From Brachypterus glaber (taxonomy: Eukaryota > Arthropoda > Insecta > Coleoptera > Kateretidae), in assembly GCA_958510825.1 (NCBI GenBank), contig OY294049.1, positions 5,022,001-5,086,000 on the forward strand: a stretch of 64,000 nt of DNA, written 5' to 3'. Positions 50,282 through 60,760 of the stretch are shown here, piece by piece. Within the stretch, counting starts at the first letter, position 1; each line of letters begins with the position of its first letter. The notes under the pieces are model-generated. The model made no database searches, was not told the DNA's origin, and saw only the letters and a program-made list of their open reading frames with translations. Made by a program: the position numbers and the translations under genes.

Positions 50282-53200
50282 AGAATCAATTCAATCAATT
50301 CAATTTTTTTTTTTTTTTTTTCAATTCAATTCAATTTATTTAATAACTTGCCTTTACAAAATTTTGATATAATATAATCTGCCTAAATTTGCATTTGTGT
50401 GCAGATCATTTACTAAATAATCTATTTTAATTAAGTTAAGTAAACTAAATAAGATATACATAAGATACACTAACAAAAAACACAAAAATGAGGATGCGGC
50501 GCAAGCGAAAGAGATGAAAAGCAAAAACGACAAGGATATTAGAGAGTGGATTAGTCGATGTAAAGTTATTATTCTGTACTACAACATGGAGTGAATGAGT
50601 GAATTATTATTTATTACAAACGTTTTAAGTTCTCGTTTAAACCTATTTTTATTTAAACACCTAATTTCATTTGGAATTAGGTTATAAAATTTTGGTCCGT
50701 AAAAAAGAATTGACCTTTGAGTGTGAGCTTTAATAAATCGGGGTACAGATATACTATCATTACTAATCGATCTTGTTTTTTGATTATGAACTACTACTGG
50801 CAAGTTTTCTCTGTTATTATGAGTCCACAGTATAATTTGATATACATAAAGTTGTCTAATTGTAAATATATTATTTTCTTTATATAAAATATTAGTGGAA
50901 AACCTTCTTGATTTATTAAGAATAATTTTTAATAGCGTATTTTGGGTAACTGCCAAGCCATGAAGGGTATTATCCAGTAATCCACCCCAGATACAAATGC
51001 AATATCTAAGCAACGATTCGACCAAAGCTCTGTACACAATAAGTATAAGTTTATTAGAAAGTATATCTCGAAGCTGATAAAACTTGTAAATGAGCCTCCT
51101 CAGTCTAGTGTTTAAATAATTAATATGTTCATTCCATTTCAAGTGTTGATCCACAATGACTCCAAGGTATTTAATATAAGTTGTACGTTTAACATCGGAG
51201 CAGTTACATTGATCTCTGTTACAATTAAATGTATGAATTTTTAAAAAGTCACATACAGGTTGATCAGTGGAAGTCGCAGAAAAAGTTAAGAATTTAGTTT
51301 TGTCAACATTAAGACTGAGGAGGCTTGTATCTAGCCAGAGTTTTATCAGCGTAAGTCCGTGTTCTGCTTTTTTGTAGACAATATCCCATGAATCTCCTAG
51401 AAATACCAAGGCTGTATCATCTGCGTAGGAAAAGATTTCACCGGGAAAGTTAATTATATTATAAATGCTATTTATATAAATTAAAAATAGAATTGGGCCC
51501 ATAACTGTTCCCTGAGGCACGCCCCTGATAACAAAAAGTGGATCGCTTAAAGAACCGTTTATTTTGACACGTTGGACCCTTTCAACTAAATAACTTTTAA
51601 AAATTGATAAAGCTAAACCTCTTATGCCAATTTTTTGTAGTCTTCTCAAAAGTATTTTGTGGTCCACCGTGTCAAAAGCCTTAGCTAGATCTAAGAAAAC
51701 AGATAAGCATTTTTTTTTAGTATTTAAGTTATTGATAATAACTTTGTAAAAATCTAAAACAGCATTTTCCGTGCTAATTCCCTTCCTAAAGCCAAATTGT
51801 TTCTTACTGAGTAGGTTGTTATTTTCTAGAAAATCCATGAGACGACTTTTTAAGCATTGTTCAAAAATTTTAGCTAATATACTTATTACAGAGATTGGAC
51901 GATAGTTGGTTGCTAGATTTTTTGTACCAGATTTAAACACTGGAGTAATTACAGATTCCTTCATTGCCTTGGGAATCACACCTTTCTCTAAAATAAGATT
52001 AAAAATGTATATCATAGGTGGTATTATGTATTTCTGAATAGTTATAATAGTATTAGCTGATATCCCATCAGGACCAGGAGCCGATTTATTGTTTAAATTT
52101 GAGATATGTTTAATCAAATCATTTTCCGAGATAGGTCTAAGAAATAGTGAATTTAAACTGGAATGTTCATTTTCTGTTTGCACATTAACGCTGTCAATGT
52201 TCTTTACCATATTCTCACCAACATTAGCAAAAAAACTATTAAAATGGTTAGCTTTATTCTTATCCCCAACTATTTTACTACCTCCTGTGTTAGTTATGTC
52301 ATAATTTTCAGTTTTTCTTTTCTTATTAGTATTAGAGGCCTCATTAATAACCTTCCAAGTTTTTTTAATGTTATTTTTTGCACTATTTAATTCGTTCTCA
52401 TAATATTCACTCTTTGTTATTTTTAGTAGTTTGTTTAATTTGTTTCTATAGGCTTTGTACTGTTCATTTAGGTTTTCAGTATAAGTTTTAGTTAACTGTT
52501 TTTTTAATTGATCTCTATGTCTAATTGCGTTAACAAGTCCGATGGTTACCCATGGTTTTATTTTTGTGTTTTTATTGTTTGAAATTTTAACAGTTTTTTT
52601 ACAAATGTTGATATAATTTAGTATCTTACTTAAAAATTCATTGTAACAATTTTCAACATTTGTGTCTTGGAGTGTACTGAACCAATCCTCGTTTTTTAAC
52701 TTATCTTTTAAAGCTACATAATCAATTTTATTAAATTCCTTAATTTTATTATTGCAATTATTTACTAAATTATTTTTTGATGTTAAGTCACCTATTCTTA
52801 AAAATATAAAATCGTGATCAGTTAGACCCGTTTGGAATAAATAGGAAGAAATAATAGTTTTTTTGCGTATATTACTGTTTTTTAATCCTAATAAGAAATG
52901 ATCTATTAGAGATCTTTGATTTCTTGTTGGCACAGTTACATAAGAAAACATTTGATGTTGATAAAATATGTCTAAATAATCATTGACGTCGCCATTGTTT
53001 CTATCTAGCAAATTGATGTTTATATCACCTGAAAAGATTTCAATGTCACTTTTTTCTATTTTCTGGTAAAAATTATCTAAATCCGCGTTGAAAATTGTAA
53101 CATTAGAACCATGAGGTCTATAGCAGGTTGTTATTCCATAAGTATAATTATTTATTTCAAAAACACATCTCAGAAAATTCAGTTGTCTTGTTTTTACTAT

Positions 53201-53566
53201 TTCGACATTAGCATTAATTGATTCTCGTATATAAACAATACATCCGTCGTTTTGATTGAACCTAGAGTTACTATAAAAAATATTAAAATTAAGAATATTA
53301 AAATTACTTACATCATTCACTCCCCATGTCTCCGATAAAATTATTACATCAATATTTTTGATTGGTATAATATTTAGGTACGCTATTAATTGATCAAAAT
53401 TATGATTTATTGATCTAATGTTAATATGTAAAACATTTAATAATCTATCACTAACTACCACCTTTACAGCATCCGCTATATCCTCCAATCTAAATCTGTT
53501 ATTATATTTTCCATGGAATTTTTGATTTTTGAATAGAGTTTTTTTCTTTTCTACTTTGGAATTAAA
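50282..53566 (-). mobile_element. Non-LTR retrotransposon (jockey/CR1 group), 5'-truncated, ORF2 open
   Basis: This unit comprises the ORF2 at 50,579-53,488 and a 3' untranslated region of about 295 bp ending, on the minus strand, in ATTGAATTGAATTGAAAAAA and further TTGAA units (50,282-50,340). Short tandem repeats at the 3' end are typical of CR1-like elements. The ORF2 frame is open up to a stop near 53,567-53,569. Beside it starts the palindromic element at 53,559. No ORF1 is present. Confidence 0.8.
50579..53488 (-). CDS. ORF2: APE-type endonuclease and reverse transcriptase
   Basis: This 969-codon frame has no internal stop. N-terminal endonuclease motifs are INIRS (Asn 23), SETW (Glu 53), YRP (123-125), GDIN (154-157), LIDH (Asp 196) and LTDHD (223-226), a full APE-type set for nicking target DNA. 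The reverse transcriptase has APGPDG (about 468), NYRPIS (about 526), FLDLAKAFDTVDH (about 594-606), GVPQGTVMGP (about 654) and YADD (about 686-689), so all catalytic aspartates are kept. A C-terminal region with YKFYQLRD, YRALVESLLRYCICIWGG and NLIPNEIR follows. No RNase H is seen. Oddly, the first codon is TTG. The frame extends upstream to about 53,566 without any in-frame ATG, and an ATG near 53,513 is in another frame. The N-terminus is therefore probably lost or frameshifted. Otherwise this is the best-preserved gene in the window. Confidence 0.93.
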   Translation of the reverse strand: MEDIADAVKVVVSDRLLNVLHINIRSINHNFDQLIAYLNIIPIKNIDVIILSETWGVNDVSNFNILNFNIFYSNSRFNQNDGCIVYIRESINANVEIVKTRQLNFLRCVFEINNYTYGITTCYRPHGSNVTIFNADLDNFYQKIEKSDIEIFSGDININLLDRNNGDVNDYLDIFYQHQMFSYVTVPTRNQRSLIDHFLLGLKNSNIRKKTIISSYLFQTGLTDHDFIFLRIGDLTSKNNLVNNCNNKIKEFNKIDYVALKDKLKNEDWFSTLQDTNVENCYNEFLSKILNYINICKKTVKISNNKNTKIKPWVTIGLVNAIRHRDQLKKQLTKTYTENLNEQYKAYRNKLNKLLKITKSEYYENELNSAKNNIKKTWKVINEASNTNKKRKTENYDITNTGGSKIVGDKNKANHFNSFFANVGENMVKNIDSVNVQTENEHSSLNSLFLRPISENDLIKHISNLNNKSAPGPDGISANTIITIQKYIIPPMIYIFNLILEKGVIPKAMKESVITPVFKSGTKNLATNYRPISVISILAKIFEQCLKSRLMDFLENNNLLSKKQFGFRKGISTENAVLDFYKVIINNLNTKKKCLSVFLDLAKAFDTVDHKILLRRLQKIGIRGLALSIFKSYLVERVQRVKINGSLSDPLFVIRGVPQGTVMGPILFLIYINSIYNIINFPGEIFSYADDTALVFLGDSWDIVYKKAEHGLTLIKLWLDTSLLSLNVDKTKFLTFSATSTDQPVCDFLKIHTFNCNRDQCNCSDVKRTTYIKYLGVIVDQHLKWNEHINYLNTRLRRLIYKFYQLRDILSNKLILIVYRALVESLLRYCICIWGGLLDNTLHGLAVTQNTLLKIILNKSRRFSTNILYKENNIFTIRQLYVYQIILWTHNNRENLPVVVHNQKTRSISNDSISVPRFIKAHTQRSILFYGPKFYNLIPNEIRCLNKNRFKRELKTFVINNNSLIHSML

Positions 53567-53755
53567 TTAACGAAGGTCAGACTTGAAATTGTAAACATTG
53601 GCAATATGACGTTTCCACCTACGCGCATTTAGATTATCGAAATGTGAGAAGCGGCTAATTGTAGATCTAAATGCTGAGCTTACGCATGCGCGTATGTGGC
53701 AGTTCCATATTGCCAATGTTTACAGTTTTAAACCTAACCCCCGTTAATTTAATTC
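53559..53755. mobile_element. Palindromic MITE-like element, about 197 bp
   Basis: GAATTAAATTAACGAAGGTC, GTAAACATTGGCAATATGAC and CCTACGCGCAT are mirrored by ATGCGCGTATGTGG, ATATTGCCAATGTTTAC and CCGTTAATTTAATTC. Arms are about 70 bp. It abuts the 5' limit of the open ORF2 frame, so it may have inserted at or helped truncate that element. Confidence 0.75.
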
Positions 53756-54370
53756 GTTGTTTCCAAAATACTCTGCGCAAAAAATATATAAATATATATT
53801 TTTTAATTTCGCTTAAAATGTAAGACTTGATCATCTCGTGTCATACATCATCGTAATCAGAAAAAAAACTGTATTTAAAAACTCAAAAATCCAAAATGGC
53901 GCCCAAAAGAAAAAACAAAGTTTAGTGTTGTAACTCTTGCATCTAAAATTCCATGAAAAATATGATAACAGACTTGGATACCTTGTAAAAAAGTTTTTTT
54001 TAATTAAAAAAAAAAATGTTTTTCGCAAAAAAAAAATAAAATTTTTTTTTTCAAAAGTTGTTCGTTTTTTAAAATAAAATCTTAAAAAAATGTAAAATTA
54101 AATTTAATTTTTTTTTTGAAAATTAATTTTTGAAAGTTTTTGATTTTTTTTTTTTTGAAAAAAAAAAAGTTTTAAGTTTTTAATTTTTTTTTGTTTTTCA
54201 AAAAAGATCTTTAAAAAAAAATTTTATTCTTTGAAAATTATTTTTTTTTAAGTACCTATTTGGGAAAATACAGTATAACATTTACTGTGAAGAGTATATA
54301 ATGAAATGCGTAGCATTACATATCTTCACGGCTTGTTTATAGTTACTATTACCTCACTCTGCCAGCAGAA
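53756..54370. repeat. A/T homopolymer-rich repeat (R5)
   Basis: CCAAAATGGCGCCCAAAAG and a long mix of A- and T-runs (53,985-54,255) are followed by GCATTACATATCTTCACGGC then TTGTTT. The same end motif is at 27,838-27,862, pointing to a dispersed family with a low-complexity core. Confidence 0.45.
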
Positions 54371-55753
54371 CATCCTTGTTGAGTCATATCTTTGCATTAA
54401 AATGTTTAACGAATACTAAAATTTACTGATCTAGTCATAAATTTAAAGTGATTGTATGTAATGTAGTAAAACAGTATGTTCGTGGGATCGTAAGTGGGGC
54501 AATTTTCAATTTGCAACATATTTAATGAATATGAAAATGTCAGATTGACAACATGAACAAATTGCAAAGTAAAATATATATCGAGCTGGTTAACTCGGCT
54601 GCATTACCAATCAGTAAAACCTTAAAACCTAAAAAAATATCATCCACCTAAAATATATCTATATCTTATTTTCCAACGACCAAGTATGCATAATTCCTTT
54701 TTCTAAGAGCGTGCGGAAAGATGTCTCTTTCCGCACGCATATGCGTGTGCAAAGAAGATCTTTTCTGCATGCATAAATAACTATTTCATTAAAACAAGTA
54801 GCTTGATTATACAAACGTGTAACATTATTGGCTTAGACACTTGTTTCCATGGCGACCGATCAACATGGGAGCGTCCTGAGCTAGTTTGTTCATGTCATTG
54901 TATTGTCAATTTTAATTGTAAAGGTTTTTTAAAAGAAAATGATGAACCTTAAAGAAAAAGATGAAATGTTACTATTCACTCTTTCCTGTCCGTTTGATTT
55001 TAGCCATTGTTATTTATATATTTTCGGTTAGTAATCGTGAAGTATATATAGTCAATTCTTAATTTATTTAACTAACTTTGCTTAACCGGCTAAAGTTTCA
55101 TATAATGGTTTAGGTTCGGGGCATTTTGAATGAACGTTACTGTATAGCCTGAATTGTGGCGATTTGTCTTTTGCTAACAAGTCAACAGATAATTGTGACC
55201 ACATAATAGATGGCAGCATGCTTTTACATCTATTTAACGTTTTATTTAAATATTGACGACATACAGGATACACAGTGCTCTCAAAAAGGATAAAATGGTA
55301 CTATTCACCCTTTCCTGTCCATTTTATTTTAACGATAGATTGACTACTTTGTATATCTTATATTATGTATATTATAATATATCTTATATAACATATTATG
55401 TTTATAAACATCAGAAAGATGGTATCTAGGTTCTCTAATATGTCCAAGTTCAAGTTTTTATTAACCGTCTGTATGCCGGGTATTTTATTTTTAATTTTAT
55501 TGTTCTATTTAAAATAAAACCTAAAAACTTAATCATAACCTCAAACAATGTCGTGACATGCGTATGATATTTAATACTATGCATAGCTTTGGGATACAAA
55601 CAGTTAATTATAATTATACATAGTGGCGCCTTCACCAAAATTATAAATAAAATAAAAAAATCTAACTTGCAATTTAAATTTTTTCTACTATGCCCAGTAT
55701 TTTTTTTTTTAATATTTTTGGTGAGGCTTTTAAACTTTTACGAATAGTTTAAC
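54371..55753. other. Intergenic DNA with hairpin and short direct repeat
   Basis: Besides the hairpin at 54,709-54,738, a direct repeat is visible. GATGAAATGTTACTATTCAC then TCTTTCCTGTCC (54,960) recurs as GATAAAATGGTACTATTCAC then CCTTTCCTGTCC (55,287). A 63-codon minus frame at 55,082-55,273 is not recognisable. No gene called. Confidence 0.45.
54709..54738. repeat. Perfect GC-rich hairpin, 13-bp stem
   Basis: GCGTGCGGAAAGA (54,709-54,721), loop TGTC, then TCTTTCCGCACGC (54,726-54,738). A second imperfect hairpin follows at once (ATGCGTGTGCAAAGA, then TCTTTTCTGCATGCAT, 54,740-54,773). Two related hairpins in tandem may be the tips of a small element. It also looks like a terminator, but that idea does not apply to RNA polymerase II genes. 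Confidence 0.75.
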
Positions 55754-55842
55754 ATTTTTATCCGCGGCCGTGATTAATAGTCCTATTAATCACGGGTCTG
55801 TAAAAATAAACCTTTTAAACTTTAAAACGGCCGTGGATAAAG
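55754..55842. mobile_element. Small inverted-repeat element with hairpin
   Basis: TTTATCCGCGGCCGT and ACGGCCGTGGATAAA are outer inverted repeats with one mismatch. Directly inside lies CGTGATTAATAGTCC then TATTAATCACG, a perfect 12-bp stem. GC-rich tips stand out against the AT-rich surroundings. Confidence 0.65.
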
Positions 55843-56564
55843 TATAGTATTCTACTCGCGTATAATAGCTGTTAATCATTCATTCATTGATTAATAGCAA
55901 TTATTATAAACTCATTGAATAATAGTTTTGACATCTTTGACTAATTCATGGAAAAATCCAAATTCGAATAGTGTACGCAGTATGTATAATATGCTAATTT
56001 AGTGTGTATGAAGAATAAACCAAAAAAGTACCTTTTTCAATACCATACAAAATAACATTAAGTATAACCATTTTTTTATGTAACTTTCTCTTTTTTTATT
56101 AGCTTTAATGGCCGTCAATCATTGTCATAGACAAAAAATGTCAAAATATTTTATATGTTAAAAGGTACGAGTTTTTAACCAATGATGTAGCTTAAAAATC
56201 GCGGAAATTTTAAACTACTATCTTGCATAATTGGACGGACTATAGTTTGAATATCCTTCTAGTTTATGCACGCCAATTTACTTTATTAAAGGGAGCTACT
56301 GTATAATAGTGACGAAACTGTTAAGTGATAGGTGCAAGCTTTTTACGTGAATCTGCCGTTTTCTTAAGAAAGAGTTAAGAAACGCCTCAACTTTGGTAGG
56401 TTTTTTCTTAATACCGTAATAATGTAGCATCGATAAATTATTTTAATTGGTTATATATTTCATCTATTAACAAGCGGTTTAAAAGCATTTTAAAGATTAT
56501 AATCTTATAAATTAATTATAGATAGGACAATCACTGTCTGACGAAATTGGGTAAAAAATAGTGA
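55843..56564. other. AT-rich intergenic DNA, no gene seen
   Basis: TAATCATTCATTCATTGATT-type short inverted matches lie near 55,875-55,925. Nothing else is supported. Confidence 0.35.
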
Positions 56565-56725
56565 TTGGCCTGGGGTTTAACCCCCCATAAGTTCGTTGTT
56601 TTTAGGGGATATTTTTTTTCAAAAATAATAGGGATCTACTTCTCATAGAACTTGATTTTTCCTGAAAATTTCAAGTCGGTCGATTAATTCGTTCTTGAGT
56701 TATCGTGTCCACAAAATGCGTAACA
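56565..56725 (+). repeat. Dispersed repeat R4 fragment
   Basis: AACCCCCCATAAGTTCGTTG, AATAATAGGGATCTACTTCT, CATAGAACTTGATTTTTCCT and GTTCTTGAGTTATCGTGTCC follow the order of the copy at 32,430-32,580. Confidence 0.6.
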
Positions 56726-57882
56726 CAAGTCAAATTCAAATATGTTTTCTTGTCTAAAAAAAATTACTAAATTTAGTTTTTAGTTAATTTTATGCCTACT
56801 ATGCACCTACTATGCACTAGAATAAACTTATTTTTTTTTATTTATGTATTTTTACTCTTCATTTCTTATTTAAGGATACTCATAAAAGAATTAAGGGGAC
56901 CAATCACTATAATTGATCAAGGCAAATCATTGTCTTTCTCGGGCCAATCACTGTACTTTTGGGCATCTTTCCATTTATTATTTTATTGTAAATTTTGTTT
57001 TAATGGAAATAAAATAAAACTAAAACGAGCAAAAAGCTAACATATTCTTTCATATTTTAAATTTTGTTAAGCCTTTTAACTCGTATAACCTCACTGTGAT
57101 TACCCTATCTATTAAAAATATTTTAAAACGCAGGAAAAATATCTACGTATGTGCCAAGGGCGTTATGATAATGATAATGAGAATGCCCGGAGGGTACGAC
57201 GTAGATCCTGTTCGTGGGTCTTTGGCACGAGGGATGGATGTAGCCAGATAAGCATTATCATAAAGTAACCTTTGTGGTACATACAAGATTTTTTATACTA
57301 ATATTGTATTAATAAATATAATTGTAAATAAACGACACTAAATGTTAAAGAAAATATAATATGATATAAAATATATAGCATATTATGCTAATTATTTTAT
57401 CATAATTATTATGAAGGCATTATAAGCTTATGGATCATAATTTCCTAGGGCATTATGGATTTGTTTATGGATGCAAGGTATTTATGCATGATAACAAAAA
57501 TACCATGAAAGTTTTGAATAAACCCAGATTCATAATAAATTAATTATAATTAATTAATTAAGGTAATTATTATAATTAAGATATGTCCATCACAGTTTTA
57601 CATAAAATTTAAAAGAAATTAGTCAATTGCGTGTGCTACAAATTACATTAACTAGTTTTTATGTAAAAATACCCAAAAATCAGATTACCTAAATACATGA
57701 ATTTCCAATTATGTTAGATTTAATCTTAATATTATCTCAACATATTTACACAAAATATTGTTTATTTTTTTTGTAAATAATACCTGCATTGTTTGAACAA
57801 AAAAATGTATTATTCCTTTTCATTTCATTCAACTTTTTGTTTTTTTTTTTATTTAGCTATTTTATAAAGACGTTTATTAATA
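56726..57882. other. AT-rich intergenic DNA with a GC-richer patch
   Basis: Near 57,155-57,250 there is a GC-richer stretch (GAGAATGCCCGGAGGGTACG, GTGGGTCTTTGGCACGAGGG) bounded by TGCCAAGGGCGTTATGATAA and AAGCATTATCATAAAG. The TTATGATAATG/CATTATCATAA match suggests a small inverted-repeat element. No gene seen. Confidence 0.4.
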
Positions 57883-57984
57883 AAGTGGTAGGTTTCGCCA
57901 AATAATATAATCAGGTAAATTATTTACCTGTATAAAAGTTTAGCCTTTTATTTGGTAAAAGTTATATCGTATAACCTACCACTT
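57883..57984. mobile_element. Short inverted-repeat element, about 100 bp
   Basis: AAGTGGTAGGTT (57,883-57,894) and AACCTACCACTT (57,973-57,984) are exact inverses. Inside is CAGGTAAATTATTTACCTG (57,912-57,930), a 9-bp stem around a single base. No coding. Confidence 0.65.
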
Positions 57985-58352
57985 AAAATTAAAAAGATAT
58001 AAGGGTCAGTTAAAAAAAAATGATGTTTAAGGCTTTTTTCAGTGGTGCCTATTGGTAAGGTAGCCTTAGTGAAGTATGAAATATATTAACACAGCTTTTA
58101 GATTACTTTTTGAATATTAAGACTGGAGGTAAACGACGACTACTACTCCTGCTAGCCAGTTATGCATAAATCATTCAACCCTGATGGTTATTTCCTGACT
58201 GCCCTAAGTAGGCTAATGGCAGTAACTACTTACATTGACATTTGCAAAAAAAATATAAATATATTTTACTACGAACTTAAAGTTACTGGTTGTAAAATAA
58301 AAAATATTTTTTTCATTTGATTGTATCTAAAAACACCACTTTTTATATTATA
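57985..58352. other. AT-rich intergenic DNA, no gene seen
   Basis: Nothing that I can support. Confidence 0.35.
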
Positions 58353-59140
58353 AAATCATAATAATCAACGTTGATATTAAAACTAATGACATTTCAACTT
58401 AAACGTCAATGTTAATTCCAAAGGATATTTAAATCGAATAAAAAGAAAAGAATAAGGGCGATTACGGATGCCAACCTTACTTTCTGAGCTCGTAATAGCC
58501 CCAAAAATAGTATTTTTCGTCTTTGTATCACAATTAAATATTTGAGCTCTAGATAAAAATAAATTTGGTTTTAATACTATAAGTGCATAAAATTTACCGA
58601 ACATCCTGGAAAAAGTATGTTTCCTCAAAGTTGAAATAGACCGACTCAGAAGATGAACGAAATGACCAAGAAAATGGACGATGAGTGAAATCTCAGAGGT
58701 TATTATAAATCTCTATAAACATTTGGATTTTTATACTATGCAAAAATTATAATAATCAACGTTGATATTAAAACTAATGACATTTCAACTTAAACGTCAA
58801 TGTTTATTCCAAATTATATTTAAATCGAATAAAAAGAAAAGAATAAGGGCGATTACGGATGCCAACCTTACTCTCTGAGCTCGTAATCGCCCCAAAAATA
58901 GTATTTTTCGTCATTGTATCACAAATAAATATTTGAGCTCTAGATAAAAATAAATTTTCGGTTGTTATACCACAAAGTGCATAAAAGTTACCGAACATCC
59001 TGGATAAAGTATGTTTCCTCAAAGTTGAAATAGACCGACTCAGAAGATGAACGAAATGACCAAGAAAATGGACGATGGATCCATGTAGAAAAAGGTTTGT
59101 ACTCAGAGTGAAATCTCAGAGGTTAGTTTTTGGGAGATAA
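58353..59140. repeat. Tandem duplication, two units of about 391 bp
   Basis: Unit 1 (about 58,353-58,745) and unit 2 (58,746-59,140) share TAATCAACGTTGATATTAAA, AGGGCGATTACGGATGCC, AGTATTTTTCGTC, ACCGAACATCCTGG and GTTGAAATAGACCGACTCAG. Unit 2 has about 25 extra bases (GATCCATGTAGAAAAAGGTT region) and unit 1 has its own end segment. Parallel minus frames at 58,383-58,628 and 58,804-59,022 arise from the repeat and show no known domain. Confidence 0.85.
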
Positions 59141-60144
59141 TTCTTAATATTTTTTTCAGGAGAAACAAGGTTAAACCAATATCCTATCTTCCAATTGTTT
59201 CCAGGATCCATCGTCTGTTTCTTAAATCAATTTTGTTTATTTGGGGAATACTATGGCCACATGTGTAGATTGCTTGGGTCCTTACATATATTACGCCTTC
59301 TGATCTACATGAGGCATCTCACTTGTAATGCATTATTACTTTGAAAATTTATACACTCTCATAAAATTCTTATCAACCTATATAAATTATGATTATGCTT
59401 ATGGAAATAACGACTACTATTATATTATATAAAATAACATTGATGATTAAACATTAGTCAAATTACCTGTACGCGGTTTGACTGTAAATGTAGCCTGGAG
59501 GGTTGAACTTTGTAGTATATATAATTAAAGTAGTTTGTGGAAACCTAAAATAAAATCCAATTTTAGAACATATATATTTCTATTTTTTTTTATTTGCGTT
59601 TTATGGTTTATATATTCAGCAATGTTTTTTTCCACGTAGAATTTTTTTCATGTTAGCCTGGTTGTTTGTTATTTGAACATTGTTTTTCATTACAAGCCAA
59701 ATTAATGAAGCTTATGGTTAAAAGTGTAATATAAACTATATTTACTCCACCCGAAATGCAATAAAATGGAGGTGTATAAAAATCGCAACCTCACTGGGAT
59801 AAGCCTTAAAATTTAGTAATTTATCTCATTCATGTTTTCAGAACGAACTATTACCTTATAGAATACCCATGACATTTTAACAAACCGTCTGCACCATCTA
59901 ATTTGTCTATAAACAAAGAGTAAACAATAATATAATAATTATAATAATATATTTATTGCTCCAAAAAGAATACAATTTTTATAGCAAGAGTTTTGATACT
60001 TTAAATGTATAAACAAAGTTTTAGTGTAGAGGAGAAATCCTAAGATAAAAAAAATAGAAAAAAAACAAACATGAATAATTAGCTGAAGAAAAAAAAAGTA
60101 ATTTAAAGTGTACATAGTAATATTAAGAGAATGTTAAGTAATAA
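59141..60144. other. AT-rich DNA, with the left edge of the next retrotransposon
   Basis: At 59,190-59,260, GGATCCATCGTCTGTTTCTT resembles, inverted, 48,300-48,325. The A-rich stretch from about 60,040 may already belong to the non-LTR element, but its 5' boundary is not clear. Confidence 0.4.
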
Positions 60145-60147
60145 GAA

Positions 60148-60594
60148 GTGTTTAAAAATATAAAAAATCTAAAGGGGACTAATATTTCCATATCCAACGA
60201 TCTTAGCAAAGAAGACAGAGAGAATAAAAAAGTTTTGCTAAAACACTTTAAAGAAGCAAGGGCCAAAAATCAAAACGCAAAATTAAGGGACCATATCTTA
60301 ATAATAAACGGAGAAAAATTTACGTACGAGCAACTTAGAGACTCTTATATTGAGCAAGAAACTTCTACTTCAACAGAAAAATTATCACCTAGTCCCACGC
60401 CAGAATTAGATAATCAAAATTTCAAATCACCTATACTAGAGGAGACAAATAAAAATACTCCAACTCTAAAAAGACCATTAGAAGAAGGAGGCACTGGTCA
60501 GGACATCAAGAAAAATAAAACTGAAAACAAAATAGAAGTATCGGATTTAAAGAAATGTCTAAGGTCCACCGTAACATCAAAAACACTAAAATAA
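60148..60594 (+). pseudogene. ORF1 fragment of a non-LTR retrotransposon (C-terminal part)
   Basis: This is a 148-codon frame beginning after a stop at 60,142-60,144, with GTG rather than ATG as first usable codon. The N-terminal part, LKGTNISISNDLSKEDRENK then KVLLKHFKEARAKNQNAKLR, then LIINGEKFTYEQLR, resembles the conserved C-terminal region of ORF1-type proteins in jockey/CR1-like elements, which bind element RNA. The last 80 residues are polar, rich in Lys, Glu, Asn and Ser. It lies 166 bp upstream of ORF2 in the same strand, the usual order. The missing front end implies 5' truncation or an upstream frameshift. Confidence 0.6.
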
Positions 60595-60760
60595 ATCAAT
60601 TTTTTTTTTCTACTTTTATTTACCTATATATTGTCTGTAATTTTAATATTAGTTTGTAGTTAGTTTTAGTGTTTTTGTTTTTTAATTTATTTTAGGCAAT
60701 ATTAGTAGTAAGTATCATTAAATATTTTAATTAGATATTAGTTGTATCATTGATTTATAA

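Noticed and set aside
51999..52390. Plus-strand frames inside the minus-strand ORF2
   Set aside because: Antisense shadows of the reverse transcriptase gene.
55082..55273. 63-codon minus-strand frame with a reasonably protein-like composition
   Set aside because: I considered a transposase fragment but could not match any motif, so it is not called.
58383..59022. Two similar minus-strand frames of 81 and 72 codons
   Set aside because: They are similar because the DNA is a tandem duplication. Both lack a known domain, and one is shortened by indels.
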